Assembly: GCF_030264295.1 (NCBI RefSeq)
Contig: NZ_CP127173.1
Span: 7,571,501-7,635,500 of the forward strand
Source of the DNA: Amycolatopsis nalaikhensis
Lineage (GTDB): Bacteria; Actinomycetota; Actinomycetes; Mycobacteriales; Pseudonocardiaceae
DNA: 64,000 nt
Direction: 5' to 3'
The notes beneath the pieces were generated by a model. That model made no database searches, was not told the origin of the DNA, and saw only the letters and a list, made by a program, of their open reading frames with translations. Positions 51,320-59,431 of this stretch are shown here, one piece after another. Position 1 is the stretch's first letter. Every line of letters begins with the position of its first letter. The position numbers were made by a program, and so were the translations under genes.

Positions 51320-51729
51320 GACGCCATCTCGATCCCGTGCCGGGCGGCGATCAGCGGGGCCTGCTCCGGCGAGCCCTGGTCGACCTCGCGGAAGAAGCGG
51401 CCCATCCCGCCGGTCAGGCTCACGGCCAGGAACTGCGCCGAGGACGTGTGCACGGTGAACGTGTTGACCGCGCCCGCCGGGATGCTGATCGACGCGCCGG
51501 GCCCGAGGTCGTGCAGTTCGCCGTCGACGTAGACCGTGATGCGCCCGTGCAGCACGTAGAAGGTCTTCGCCCACGGCTCGGCGTGCGGCGGGACCGACGG
51601 GCCGCGGGGCGCGTCGACCTCGAACACCTCGTAGGCGTCGCCGGTGTGCTCCGCGCCCACCTTGACGGTGATCCGCGCGTCGCCGGTGTCGAGTTCCGGG
51701 CCTTCGCCCGGGGAGCTGAAGTGCGTCAT
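51316..51729 (-). CDS. cupin-domain protein
   Basis: 137-aa single cupin_2 barrel: GPSVPPHAEPWAKTFYVLHGRITVYVDGE (first motif with H and E), LGPGASISIPAGAVNTFTVH (second). Suggests metal binding; no known reaction. ATG 51729. Coupled to the DUF1304 gene and head-to-head with the LuxR gene, which may control it. Confidence 0.82.
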   Translation of the reverse strand: MTHFSSPGEGPELDTGDARITVKVGAEHTGDAYEVFEVDAPRGPSVPPHAEPWAKTFYVLHGRITVYVDGELHDLGPGASISIPAGAVNTFTVHTSSAQFLAVSLTGGMGRFFREVDQGSPEQAPLIAARHGIEMAS

Positions 51730-51817
51730 GGCGCCGACGCTAGGCAGCGGGGGAGCGGACCGGCATCCCCGGATTCTGGGATACCCGGGCGGCCGGGCGG
51801 CGGCGCATACTGCGTCC

Positions 51818-52837
51818 ATGTGGGAGGGCCGGGCGCAGGGAGTGCGGCGGGACGTCGCCGCACTCGCGACGGCGGGCCTCGGCGTCGCCGAGCTGCACGC
51901 CGCCGCCATCGAGCTGGTCGACCGCGTGGTCCCGGCGGAGCTCACCTGCTGGGCTTCGCTGGACCCGGACACCGCGGTGATCAGCTCGATGACCAGCGGC
52001 CGGGCGCGCATCCCGGGCGAGTACGAGCCCCTGCTGGCGACCTACGAGTACGACGGCGCCCAGCCCCACACGTTCGCCGAGCTGGCCGCCCGCCCGGTGC
52101 CGGTGGCCCGCCTGTGGGACCTGCCCCGCCGCGACGCCGAGCGCAGCGGACGGCTCAACGAGGTCTGGCGGCCGCTCGGGCTCGGCCACGAGCTGCGCGC
52201 GGTGTTCCGGGTGGACGGTATGTGCTGGGCCGCCGCCGGCCTGGTGCGGCGCGGCGAGTTCAGCGACCGCGAGGTCGAATTCCTGGCGTCGATCGCGCCG
52301 GCCCTGGCCTCGGCGACGCGGGTGGCCGCCCGCACGCGCGGCGAGGGGGAGCGGGCGGAACCGGCGATCGTGGTGGTCGGCCCGGACGGCAGGCAGCGCG
52401 CGGCCACGGCGGCGGCCGCGGCGTGGCGGTCCGAACTGGACGAGATCGCCCCCGGCCGGTTCGCGGTGCTGCTGCGCGCGGTGGTCGTCGGGGCCCGCGC
52501 GGCCGCGACGGGAAGTTTCCGCGCCCGGGTCCGCGACGCCCACGGCGGCTGGATCGTGCTGCACGCGAGCCGGCTGCTGGGCGAGGACGACGCCGAGACG
52601 GTGGTGACGGTCGACCGGGCCTCGGGCGCCGAGCTGCTCGGCGTCCTGCTCGCGGCGTACGGCCTCACCGCCCGCGAGCGCGACGTCTGCCGCGAGGTGC
52701 TGGCGGGCCGGTCCACAGCGGACATCGCGGCGCGGCTGGCCATCTCGGCGCACACCGTGCAGGACCACCTGAAATCGGTGTTCGGCAAGGTGGACGTCCG
52801 CAGCCGCGGCGAGCTGACGGCGAAGCTGCTGGCCTGA
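51818..52837 (+). CDS. LuxR-family transcriptional regulator
   Basis: 339-aa regulator: GAF-like N-terminal region (residues about 20-180, LASIAPALASATR), a PAS/linker region, and a C-terminal LuxR HTH (GLTARERDVCREVLAGRSTADIAARLAISAHTVQDHLKSVFGKV). No receiver domain. CATACT at 51806-51811 ends 6 nt before ATG 51818, so the message is probably leaderless. Divergent from the cupin-DUF1304 pair. Confidence 0.9.
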   Translation: MWEGRAQGVRRDVAALATAGLGVAELHAAAIELVDRVVPAELTCWASLDPDTAVISSMTSGRARIPGEYEPLLATYEYDGAQPHTFAELAARPVPVARLWDLPRRDAERSGRLNEVWRPLGLGHELRAVFRVDGMCWAAAGLVRRGEFSDREVEFLASIAPALASATRVAARTRGEGERAEPAIVVVGPDGRQRAATAAAAAWRSELDEIAPGRFAVLLRAVVVGARAAATGSFRARVRDAHGGWIVLHASRLLGEDDAETVVTVDRASGAELLGVLLAAYGLTARERDVCREVLAGRSTADIAARLAISAHTVQDHLKSVFGKVDVRSRGELTAKLLA

Positions 52838-52853
52838 CCGGCATCCCGGCGGC

Positions 52854-52906
52854 GTCTTGAATGAGTCGTTCAGGACCTCCGAGGACCTGAATGAGTCATT
52901 CAAGAC
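52854..52906. repeat. palindromic repeat family C between convergent genes
   Basis: Two 21-nt arms (52854-52874, 52886-52906) pair with two mismatches; each arm contains a TGAATGAGTCRTTCA near-palindrome. It sits between the LuxR and hydrolase ends and its right arm enters the last codons of the hydrolase gene. Likely bidirectional terminator. Confidence 0.7.
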
Positions 52907-53754
52907 CTCGCCGCGGGCGCCTGGAGGAATTTCCGCAGGATCGCGTTGACCTCCTCCGGTCGCTCCATCGCCGGGAGGTGGCCGGTGTCCGCGAGCTCCA
53001 CCAGCTCCGCCTCCGGCAGGGAATCCGCCAGGTGCCGGGAAAGTTCCACCAGGCCCCGCGCGTCCGCCAGGCCGATCACCACCCGGGCGGGCGTGGTGAT
53101 CTCGGCCAGCCGGTGGCGGGTGTCCGGGATCCGCTCCGTCCACTGTGGAGCCGTCCAGTCGTGCCGGTAGACCTGCTCGCACATTTCCCGCACCAGCGCG
53201 AGCATCGCGGGCGGCAGCACGGAGACGTCCCGCTCGGGCCCGGCGACCAGGTAGCGGATGTTGGCCTCCGCCATGGCCCGCACGTCCGCCGGGTCGACCT
53301 CGGCCTCGCGGGCGGCGTAGCGGGCCAGCCGCTCGGCCGGGACGGCCTCCGCCGTCAGCCGCGCGATGTCCGCCTGCATGTGGTCCGGCCAGGTGTGCCC
53401 GGTCAGGCCCGAGCCGAGCAGCACGAGCCGGGTGACCCGCTCCGGCGCGGCGAGGGCTGCGTCCAGCGCGCACGCCCCGCCCATCGACGCCCCGACCAGC
53501 GCGGCCTGCTCGATCCCCCGGGCATCGAGCAGGGCCAGCAGGTCCTCGTAGTGGGCGTACTCGCCGGGGACGTCGGCCGTTTCGCCGAAGCCGCGGCGGT
53601 CGTAGCGGATCACCCGGTGCGTGGCGGCGAGCGCGGTGAACTGCGGGTCCCACATCCGCCGGTCCCCGATCGCGGCGTGCAGCAGGACCACCGCGGGCCC
53701 CTCACCCGCTTCGTCGTAGCCGAACGCCGTCCCGCCCACCTCGATCATCGCCAT
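52900..53754 (-). CDS. alpha/beta-hydrolase-fold protein
   Basis: 284-aa hydrolase: oxyanion region VVLLHAAIGDRRMWDPQ (HA in place of the usual HG), nucleophile elbow LVGASMGGACAL (Ser near residue 92), acid in VVIGLADARGLVEL and catalytic His in ELADTGHLPAMERPEEV. ATG 53754 used; ATG 53748 is also possible. Resembles 3-oxoadipate enol-lactonase-like and haloperoxidase-like members. Substrate unknown. Confidence 0.88.
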   Translation of the reverse strand: MAMIEVGGTAFGYDEAGEGPAVVLLHAAIGDRRMWDPQFTALAATHRVIRYDRRGFGETADVPGEYAHYEDLLALLDARGIEQAALVGASMGGACALDAALAAPERVTRLVLLGSGLTGHTWPDHMQADIARLTAEAVPAERLARYAAREAEVDPADVRAMAEANIRYLVAGPERDVSVLPPAMLALVREMCEQVYRHDWTAPQWTERIPDTRHRLAEITTPARVVIGLADARGLVELSRHLADSLPEAELVELADTGHLPAMERPEEVNAILRKFLQAPAARS

Positions 53755-53827
53755 GGGACCCAAGCTAGCCACCCGACCGCGTCACACACCGCCGGTTTCG
53801 CTGAGGGCGAGCGTTATGGTGCCGTTC

Positions 53828-54607
53828 ATGACCGACGGATTCGACCTCACCCGCGACGGCGAAGTCGCGCGCCTGACGTTCACCCGACCCGAGAAGATGA
53901 ACGCCATCACCTACGGCATGTGGGCGGCGATCCCCGACGTCGTGGCCGAGGTCGAAGCCGACCCGGCGCTCAAGGTCCTGGTGATCACGGGCGCCGGGAA
54001 GCACTTCTCGGCGGGCGCGGACATCAGCGAGTTCGGCGAGCTGCGCACCACGGCGGAAGGCGCGGCGAGCTACGACAAGGCCGTCGAGGGCGCGGTGGCC
54101 GCGCTGACCGCGATGCGGAAGCCGTCGGTCGCGATGATCCAGGGCAACTGCATCGGCGGCGGCTGCCAGGTGTCGGTCGCCTGCGACTTCCGGTTCGCCG
54201 CCGAGGACGCCCGCTTCGGCATCACCCCGGCGAAGCTCGGCATCGTCTACCACTTCGACTCGACGCGCCAGCTGGTGTCGCTCGTCGGCCCGGCGCACGC
54301 CAAGTACTTCCTGCTGTCCGGCGAGCTGATCAGCGCCGTCCGGGCTCGCGAAATCGGCCTGCTCAACGACGTCTTCCCGGCCCAGGACCTGGAATCCGCC
54401 ACACTCGGGTTCGCCGCGACGCTGTGCTCGCGCTCGCAGGCGTCGGTCCGCGGGATGAACCGGATCATCGAGAAGATCGTGGCCGGGCAGGAGACCTCGG
54501 ACGCCGAGGTCGAGGAGATCCGCTCCGAAGCCCTGCACGGCGAGGACTACGCGGAGGGCGTCGCCGCGTTCCTCGAGCGCCGCCCGCCGCGCTTCACGTT
54601 CCGCTGA
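53828..54607 (+). CDS. enoyl-CoA hydratase/isomerase-family protein
   Basis: 259-aa crotonase-fold enzyme: RPEKMNAIT, oxyanion loop GKHFSAGADISEF, second oxyanion segment QGNCIGGGCQVSVACDFRFAAEDARFGIT. The Glu usually following AGAD in hydratases and in FGxPE is not both present (PAKLGIVYHFDSTRQL), so it may be an isomerase or lyase variant. ATG 53828. Alone on the plus strand; the next gene is convergent. Confidence 0.88.
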   Translation: MTDGFDLTRDGEVARLTFTRPEKMNAITYGMWAAIPDVVAEVEADPALKVLVITGAGKHFSAGADISEFGELRTTAEGAASYDKAVEGAVAALTAMRKPSVAMIQGNCIGGGCQVSVACDFRFAAEDARFGITPAKLGIVYHFDSTRQLVSLVGPAHAKYFLLSGELISAVRAREIGLLNDVFPAQDLESATLGFAATLCSRSQASVRGMNRIIEKIVAGQETSDAEVEEIRSEALHGEDYAEGVAAFLERRPPRFTFR

Positions 54608-54622
54608 CCATCCACATCGGAC

Positions 54623-55190
54623 TCACGCGTCCAGGTACTCCTTGAAGTGGTCGGCGACCACGTCGGTCACCCCGGCGGGGTCGAGCCTGCCGTCGATCTC
54701 GATGACGCGGATGCCGAGCTTCCCGCGCCGCGCGCACCGCCTGCGCGGCGAGCATCCGGTCGCGCGTCAGGCGCGTGCGCTGTTCCGGGATCGCCGGGCC
54801 GTCCGGCCGGTGCCGCAGCTGGTGCTGGCGGAACAGCTCGGTCGGCACGAGCACGACCATCCGGCCGGGGGAGTCCACCAGCGGCCCGACGAGGTCCGGG
54901 CGCAGCCCTTGGCCCTCGGCGACGATGGGCCGCGGCGACGTGAGGGCGCTCAGGTCCGCCAGCGCCGAGTCGAAGCGCAGCTGCGCCTCGGCGATGGTCT
55001 CGGTCAGCAGGTCCCCGGCCGTGACGCCGTCCGGGAAGACGGCCGGGCCGCGGGCGTCCCGGTCGTCGTGGTGGTACGTCGTCAGGCCGTGCCGTGCGGC
55101 CAGCAGCCGCGCGACGGTGGACTTCCCGGTCCACGGCGCGCCGCCGATCCACAGCGCCTTCCGCAGGGTGCCGAACGGATCCCAGGTCAT
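54623..55190 (-). pseudogene. P-loop kinase-like NTPase, +1 frameshift
   Basis: Starts MTWDPFGTLRKALWIGGAPWTGKST (Walker A, residues about 16-24), then LLTETIAEAQLRFDSALADL and IVAEGQGLRPDLV. Near the end GCGCGGGAAGCTCGGC breaks the frame at 54720-54721; deleting one base gives ARELGIRVIEIDGRLDP and a stop at 54623, 188 aa. The slip is in a GAGCTC hexamer. AAA_18-like small-molecule or RNA kinase fold; substrate unknown. Confidence 0.72.
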
Positions 55191-55285
55191 CGTTCGACTA
55201 TCGCGGCACCGGCGGGCCGATGGCCAGCGTTCGGGCGGCGGTTGAGCCGTTCAGCGCAGAGTGACCCGCCCCGCACGGACGGCGG

Positions 55286-56062
55286 TCACGATCCGTCGCC
55301 GTCCTCGTCGACGACCAGCAGAGTGGAACTGTCCGCGAAGTCCGGTCGCGCCCCCAGCTTGAAGTGGAACCGCGAGCCGGGCCGGATCGCGGCGATCACC
55401 TGCGTGTCGGCCGTGTCGAGCACGATGATCGAGTGCTCGGCCGTGATCGGCTCCTCGTGCGGCTCGAGCCGCACGACCGGAATCGGCAAGGTCCCGCTGA
55501 CCGAGCCGGACAGCTCGTCGTCCTCCTCAGGCGCGGGCGGCTCGAACGGCGGCGGCGGGACCAGCCGCGGGCGGCGCCGCCACCACAGCCCGGCGATCAG
55601 GCCGGTCAGCAGGCCCCCGGTGCCGCTGACCGCCGACGCGAGCCCGACGCCGAGGCTCGACGTCTCCTGGGCGGCCTGGGGAACGGCGGGCGGCGGGGCC
55701 GGCGGCAGCGGACCGAACCGCACCGCGGGGTCGCGCGCGTCGTCGGGCAGCTGGAGCACCTGGCCGGGCTCGATCCGGGTGGCGTCGGTGAACGGCGTCC
55801 CGTCCGGCCGCGGCCTGCCCTGGTTGAGCCGGAAGATCTCCGGGAACCGGCGCCCGTCACCGAGCGCGCGTTCGGCGATCTTGAACAACGTGATGTCGTC
55901 CGGGTCGTCCGCGTGCGGCACGATGTAGTACTTCACCGACGGCGGAGGCGGCGGCGTGGTCTGCGCGAGCGCGGGTCCGCCGGTGAGCACGGCGAGCAGG
56001 ACCCCGGCGGCACCGGCCCGCCCGAGCACGCGGCGCACCGCGGGAACCCGGTTTCCGCCCAT
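55286..56062 (-). CDS. membrane protein with LysM-like domain
   Basis: 258-aa exported protein: signal peptide (RVLGRAGAAGVLLAVLTGG, end near ALAQ), Pro-rich spacer, a LysM-like fold (YYIVPHADDPDDITLFKIAERALGDGRRFPEIFRLNQGRP, RIEPGQVLQLP), a membrane helix near 140-165 and a cytoplasmic tail of about 90 residues. The tail RLEPHEEPITAEHSIIVLDTADT looks like a small beta module. Common in actinobacteria beside secretion and biosynthetic loci. Cell-wall anchoring is inferred. Confidence 0.75.
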   Translation of the reverse strand: MGGNRVPAVRRVLGRAGAAGVLLAVLTGGPALAQTTPPPPPSVKYYIVPHADDPDDITLFKIAERALGDGRRFPEIFRLNQGRPRPDGTPFTDATRIEPGQVLQLPDDARDPAVRFGPLPPAPPPAVPQAAQETSSLGVGLASAVSGTGGLLTGLIAGLWWRRRPRLVPPPPFEPPAPEEDDELSGSVSGTLPIPVVRLEPHEEPITAEHSIIVLDTADTQVIAAIRPGSRFHFKLGARPDFADSSTLLVVDEDGDGS

Positions 56063-56136
56063 CGTCTCCCGCCTCTCCCCGGCGACCCGGCGGGTCCCGG
56101 TGTTGCCCCTCTACACGGGGCGGGGGAGGGCGTGGT

Positions 56137-56917
56137 TCAGATTTCGTCCCACGGCACGGTTTCGTACGCCCGCGCGAGCAGCTCCACGGCGCGGTCCGCG
56201 GGCGGCAGCACGACGTCGTCGACGGCGGCGACCGGACGGCCCGGCGTCTCCGAGTTCGTCAGGAACACCGCGTCGAACCCCGGCAGGTCGGCCGGGCGGA
56301 CTTCGCGGGTCTCCTGCGGCACGCCCAGCCGGGCGAGTGCTTCCCGCTGCACCAGCATCGTGATGCCCGGCAGCACCTCGGCTTCCGGCCAGACCACGGT
56401 GTCCCCGGCCAGGAAACCGACGTTCCAGATCGATGCCTCGCTGACCCGGCCGGAGTGGTCGACGAACACCGCGTCGTCGAACCCGGCCAGGCGCGCCTGC
56501 CGCGCGTGGTGGATCAGGCCGAACGTGCCGAAGTGCTTGACGTGCGGCAGATCCCGTTGGTAGCGCACGGTGCGCAGCCGCAGCGGCGCCGGATCGGCCG
56601 GGTGCGGCGGCAGCGTGCGGACCAGGATCTCCGGGGTCATCGGCTCGTCGAACGACCGCGTGAGCACCAGGACCCGCACCGACAGCGCGGGTTCGTCCCC
56701 GACGGCCTGGCGCACGTACGCCCGCACGAGGTCGATGTCGAAGCTCGGCGCCGAACAGCAGCCGCGTACTCGCGCTCAGCCGCTCGAGGTGGTGGGCGAG
56801 CCCGCGGACCCGCCCGTCCCGGACCTGCATCGCGGTGAAGTGACCGTAGGAGGTCATCGCCGCGACGGAGGCGTCCGGGCCGAGCGGGACCCCGTTCAGC
56901 TCGGAACGGACCGCCAC
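56137..56917 (-). pseudogene. class IV aminotransferase-family protein, +1 frameshift
   Basis: PLP enzyme of the branched-chain aminotransferase/ADC-lyase fold. First frame: ELNGVPLG, YGHFTAMQVRDGRVRGLAHHLERL; the second frame, from 56740 downward, continues LVRAYVRQAVG..., HVKHFGTFGLIHHARQARLAGFDDAVFVD with the PLP Lys in HVKHF, then SEASIWNVGFL. The slip is at 56741-56742 (GAGCTTCGAC); removing one base gives ELDIDLVRAYV and 259 aa. GTG 56917 overlaps the ppiB stop. Confidence 0.82.
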
Positions 56918-57789
56918 TAGGAGACGGTGACGCCCGTGAACTTCACCTGCTTGGTCGGCGCACCCGTGCCGTCCTGCGGGTTCGGGTTCGCGATGCCGGC
57001 CTTGGCGACAGCGTCGAGCACCTTGAGGCCCTCGTCGCTGATGCTGCCGAACACCGAGTAGTCCGCCGGCAGGCCCTCGGCGTTGCCGTAGACCATGAAG
57101 AACTGGCTGCCGCCGGAGTTCGGGGCCTGCGTCTTCGCCATGGCGAGGATGCCGCGGCCGTACTTGATCTCCGGGAACGCCTCGTCCGGCATCGTGTAGC
57201 CGGGGCCGCCCTGACCGTCCTGGGTCGGGTCGCCGGTGGCCGACGGGTCACCGCACTGCAGCATCTGCAGGCCCTCGGTGCCCAGCCGGTGGCACATGGT
57301 GTCGTTGTAGAAGTTCTGCTTCGCCAGGCTGATGAAGCTCTGCACCGCGCACGGCGCGAGCGCGCGGTCGAGCGTCAGCGGGATGTCGCCCGCCGTGCTC
57401 TTCAGCGTCACGTTCACCGTGCCGGTCGACGGCACGTTCTTGCCGTCGGGCAGGTTCACCTTCTTCGGCGCCTTGCCCGTCGTGTCGGCCTTGAAGTCGC
57501 ACGTCGTCGGGTTCGGCAGCGGCGTGGTCCGCTTCGGCATCGCGATGCGCTGCGTCGGGATCTGGATGTCGGTCGGCGGCGGCGCGGCCGAGGACGAGGC
57601 GGCGGTGTCGGTGCTCTCGCCGCCGTTCGCGCTCACGATCCACACCACGACACCCGCGACGACGAGCACGGCCACACCGACCACACCAGCGCCGATCCTC
57701 CGGCGTCGCTTCTGCTGCTCCAATCGGCGCTCGAGCTGCCTCTCGAGCTTGCGCTTCGCAGCTTCGCGGCGCTGCTGGTTGGTCGCCAC
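56917..57789 (-). CDS. ppiB: membrane-anchored peptidyl-prolyl cis-trans isomerase
   Basis: 290-aa cyclophilin: a Lys/Arg-rich cytoplasmic start, one membrane helix (VVGVAVLVVAGVVVWIVS), a Ser/Pro linker, then the catalytic domain (AGDIPLTLDRALAPCAVQSF, FYNDTMCHRLGTEGLQMLQCGD, GSQFFMVYG). The conserved FHR of cyclophilins reads MCHRLG here. GTG 57789 with GGAGGG upstream. Orthologue of Rv2582 by position, facing glyoxalase II. Likely assists folding of exported proteins. Confidence 0.92.
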   Translation of the reverse strand: MATNQQRREAAKRKLERQLERRLEQQKRRRRIGAGVVGVAVLVVAGVVVWIVSANGGESTDTAASSSAAPPPTDIQIPTQRIAMPKRTTPLPNPTTCDFKADTTGKAPKKVNLPDGKNVPSTGTVNVTLKSTAGDIPLTLDRALAPCAVQSFISLAKQNFYNDTMCHRLGTEGLQMLQCGDPSATGDPTQDGQGGPGYTMPDEAFPEIKYGRGILAMAKTQAPNSGGSQFFMVYGNAEGLPADYSVFGSISDEGLKVLDAVAKAGIANPNPQDGTGAPTKQVKFTGVTVS

Positions 57790-57936
57790 CCCGTACCCTC
57801 CAGGTTTCCGCTCGTGTCACACGTCTGAGGTAGCGGCAGTGTATGGGCACAGCCTGTGAGGACCATGTACAGGGCCCGCTAGTCTCAACCCGATCGTGAT
57901 CGGCGCCATCCGGCGCGGATGTCCGGGAGGCGTTCG

Positions 57937-58503
57937 GTGCTCGTCGTCGGGTTCGGCAGCGGCCCGCTGCAGGCCAACTGCTACCTGCTGGCGGAGGCCG
58001 CCGGCGGGCCGTGCGTGGTCGTCGATCCGGGGCAGGAGGTCGCCGCCCCGCTGGCCGCCGCGCTCGCCGAGCACCGGCTGGTCCCGGCGGCTCTCGTGGC
58101 CACCCACGGGCACCCCGACCACGTCGCCTCGGCTGCCTCGCTGGCGGCCGAACACGGCGTCCGGCTGCACCTGCACCCGGCAGATGTCCCGCTGTACGAC
58201 GGCGAGAGCGTGCCGCTCGAGGCGGGCACCTTCGCCGGGCTGGCGATCGACGTCCGGCACGTGCCGGGGCACACACCGGGGTCGGTGGTGCTGGAACTGG
58301 AGACAGCCGAGGGCGGGCGGGTCGCCCTGACCGGCGACACGCTCTTCGCGGGGTCGGTCGGCCGCGGCGACGTCGCCGAGTCCGTGCGCGGGCTGGTGGC
58401 GAGCCTGCCGGACGAGACGGTGGTGCTGCCGGGCCACGGCCCGGCGACGACGATCGGCCGGGAACGCGCGGGCAACCCGTTCCTCGCCGGGACGGGGGCG
58501 TGA
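57937..58503 (+). CDS. MBL-fold hydrolase, glyoxalase II-like
   Basis: 188-aa metallo-beta-lactamase-fold hydrolase with the THGHPDHV metal motif, VPGHTPGSVVLEL, LTGDTLFAGSVGRGD and LPGHGPATTIG. Positional orthologue of Rv2581c. GTG 57937 is chosen because GGGAGG lies 6 nt upstream; ATG 57919 is less likely. Divergent from ppiB. In mycobacteria hisS follows; here it does not. Confidence 0.9.
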   Translation: MLVVGFGSGPLQANCYLLAEAAGGPCVVVDPGQEVAAPLAAALAEHRLVPAALVATHGHPDHVASAASLAAEHGVRLHLHPADVPLYDGESVPLEAGTFAGLAIDVRHVPGHTPGSVVLELETAEGGRVALTGDTLFAGSVGRGDVAESVRGLVASLPDETVVLPGHGPATTIGRERAGNPFLAGTGA

Positions 58504-59148
58504 GCGTGGCCGACGAGCCGACCGAGCGGCTGGCGCTGTTCGAAGAAGACCCGAAGGGCCGCCGTCGCCGCGGGATCTCCGGGCTGATCGGCGTGGTGAT
58601 CGTCGCCGCGGCCTTCGGTGGCATCGCCGGCCTGATCGGCGGCACGGTGACCGGCCTGGTCGTCGCCGTGGTGATCGCCCTCCCGCTGCTGTACGTCATG
58701 GCGGTCAGCATCCGGCGCCGCGTGTGGCTGGAGGGCTCGACGCTGCTCGTGCGCACCTGGGGCCTGCGCCGGGTCGACCTGGTCACCGCGACCCGCCTCG
58801 ACCTCGTCGTCGGCGACGTCCGCGGCTCCCGCACGGTGAGCCTCCTGGTCAACGCCGGTCAGCGCGGGAAGGTCGCGAAGGTCGACCTCGCGGTGTTCTC
58901 CGGCACCGGCGGGCGCGAGCTGGGCATCCTGCAGCTGCGGAAGCTGGCGAACGCGCTGATGAACAACACCGAGGCGAACGGCCTCGTGTTCGGGGAGCTG
59001 CTGGTGGCCGAGCTGCAAGGCGGAGGCGCGCGGCTCCGGCGTCGCGGAGCGGCCGCTCTACCGGCTGGCGTCGGTGGCGCCCTCCGGCAAGTACGTCCAG
59101 CGGTTCACGATGGAGGCTGTCAGCCGGTTCGTGGCGACTCTCGGCTGA
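58500..59148 (+). pseudogene. PH-like membrane protein, +1 frameshift
   Basis: About 215 aa after repair: N-terminal cytoplasmic 25 residues, two membrane helices (GVVIVAAAFGGIAGLIGG and VVIALPLLYVMAV), then a PH-like beta domain (WLEGSTLLVRTWGLRRVDLVTATRLDLVV). At 59017-59018 CTGCAAGGCGG shifts the frame; with one A removed the code runs AEARGSGVAERPLYRLASVAPSGKYVQRFTMEAVSRF to a stop at 59148. The hexamer is CTGCAG, not GAGCTC. Starts at GTG 58500 overlapping the glyoxalase stop. Confidence 0.72.
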
Positions 59149-59359
59149 GGTCCTCTTCGCGCAGCTGCTCGAGCTGGTAGACGAGCTCCGGGACCTCCTG
59201 CGCGATGTAGGCGGCGAGACGCTCGACCTGGTGCAGGGTGGCCCGGACGTCCTCCAGCGCGGCCGCGATGCGCGGCAGGGATTCGACGGCCTGGACGGTG
59301 GCCGTGACCACCCGCAGCGCGCCGCGCACGACCTGGCGCGGGCCGACGAGCACGAACAT
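59120..59359 (-). CDS. small amphipathic-helix protein
   Basis: 79-aa protein, mostly heptad-like helix (VTATVQAVESLPRIAAALED, LHQVERLAAYIAQEVPELVYQLEQLREEDL), no Cys, no membrane segment. GGGAGG just before ATG 59359 supports it. The last 29 bp overlap the 3' end of the PH-like gene on the other strand. Function unknown; coiled-coil assembly is likely. Confidence 0.55.
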   Translation of the reverse strand: MFVLVGPRQVVRGALRVVTATVQAVESLPRIAAALEDVRATLHQVERLAAYIAQEVPELVYQLEQLREEDLSRESPRTG

Positions 59360-59431
59360 GGCGCCTCCCGGGTGGGCTGCTGCCTTCCTACCGCGTTCTC
59401 CCTGGTCCGGTGCGGTCGGGGTGCGCTGGTG

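Noticed and set aside
57747..57756. GAGCTTG near the ppiB start as another slipped hexamer
   Set aside because: The frame is intact here (RKLERQLERR), so it is ordinary coding sequence.
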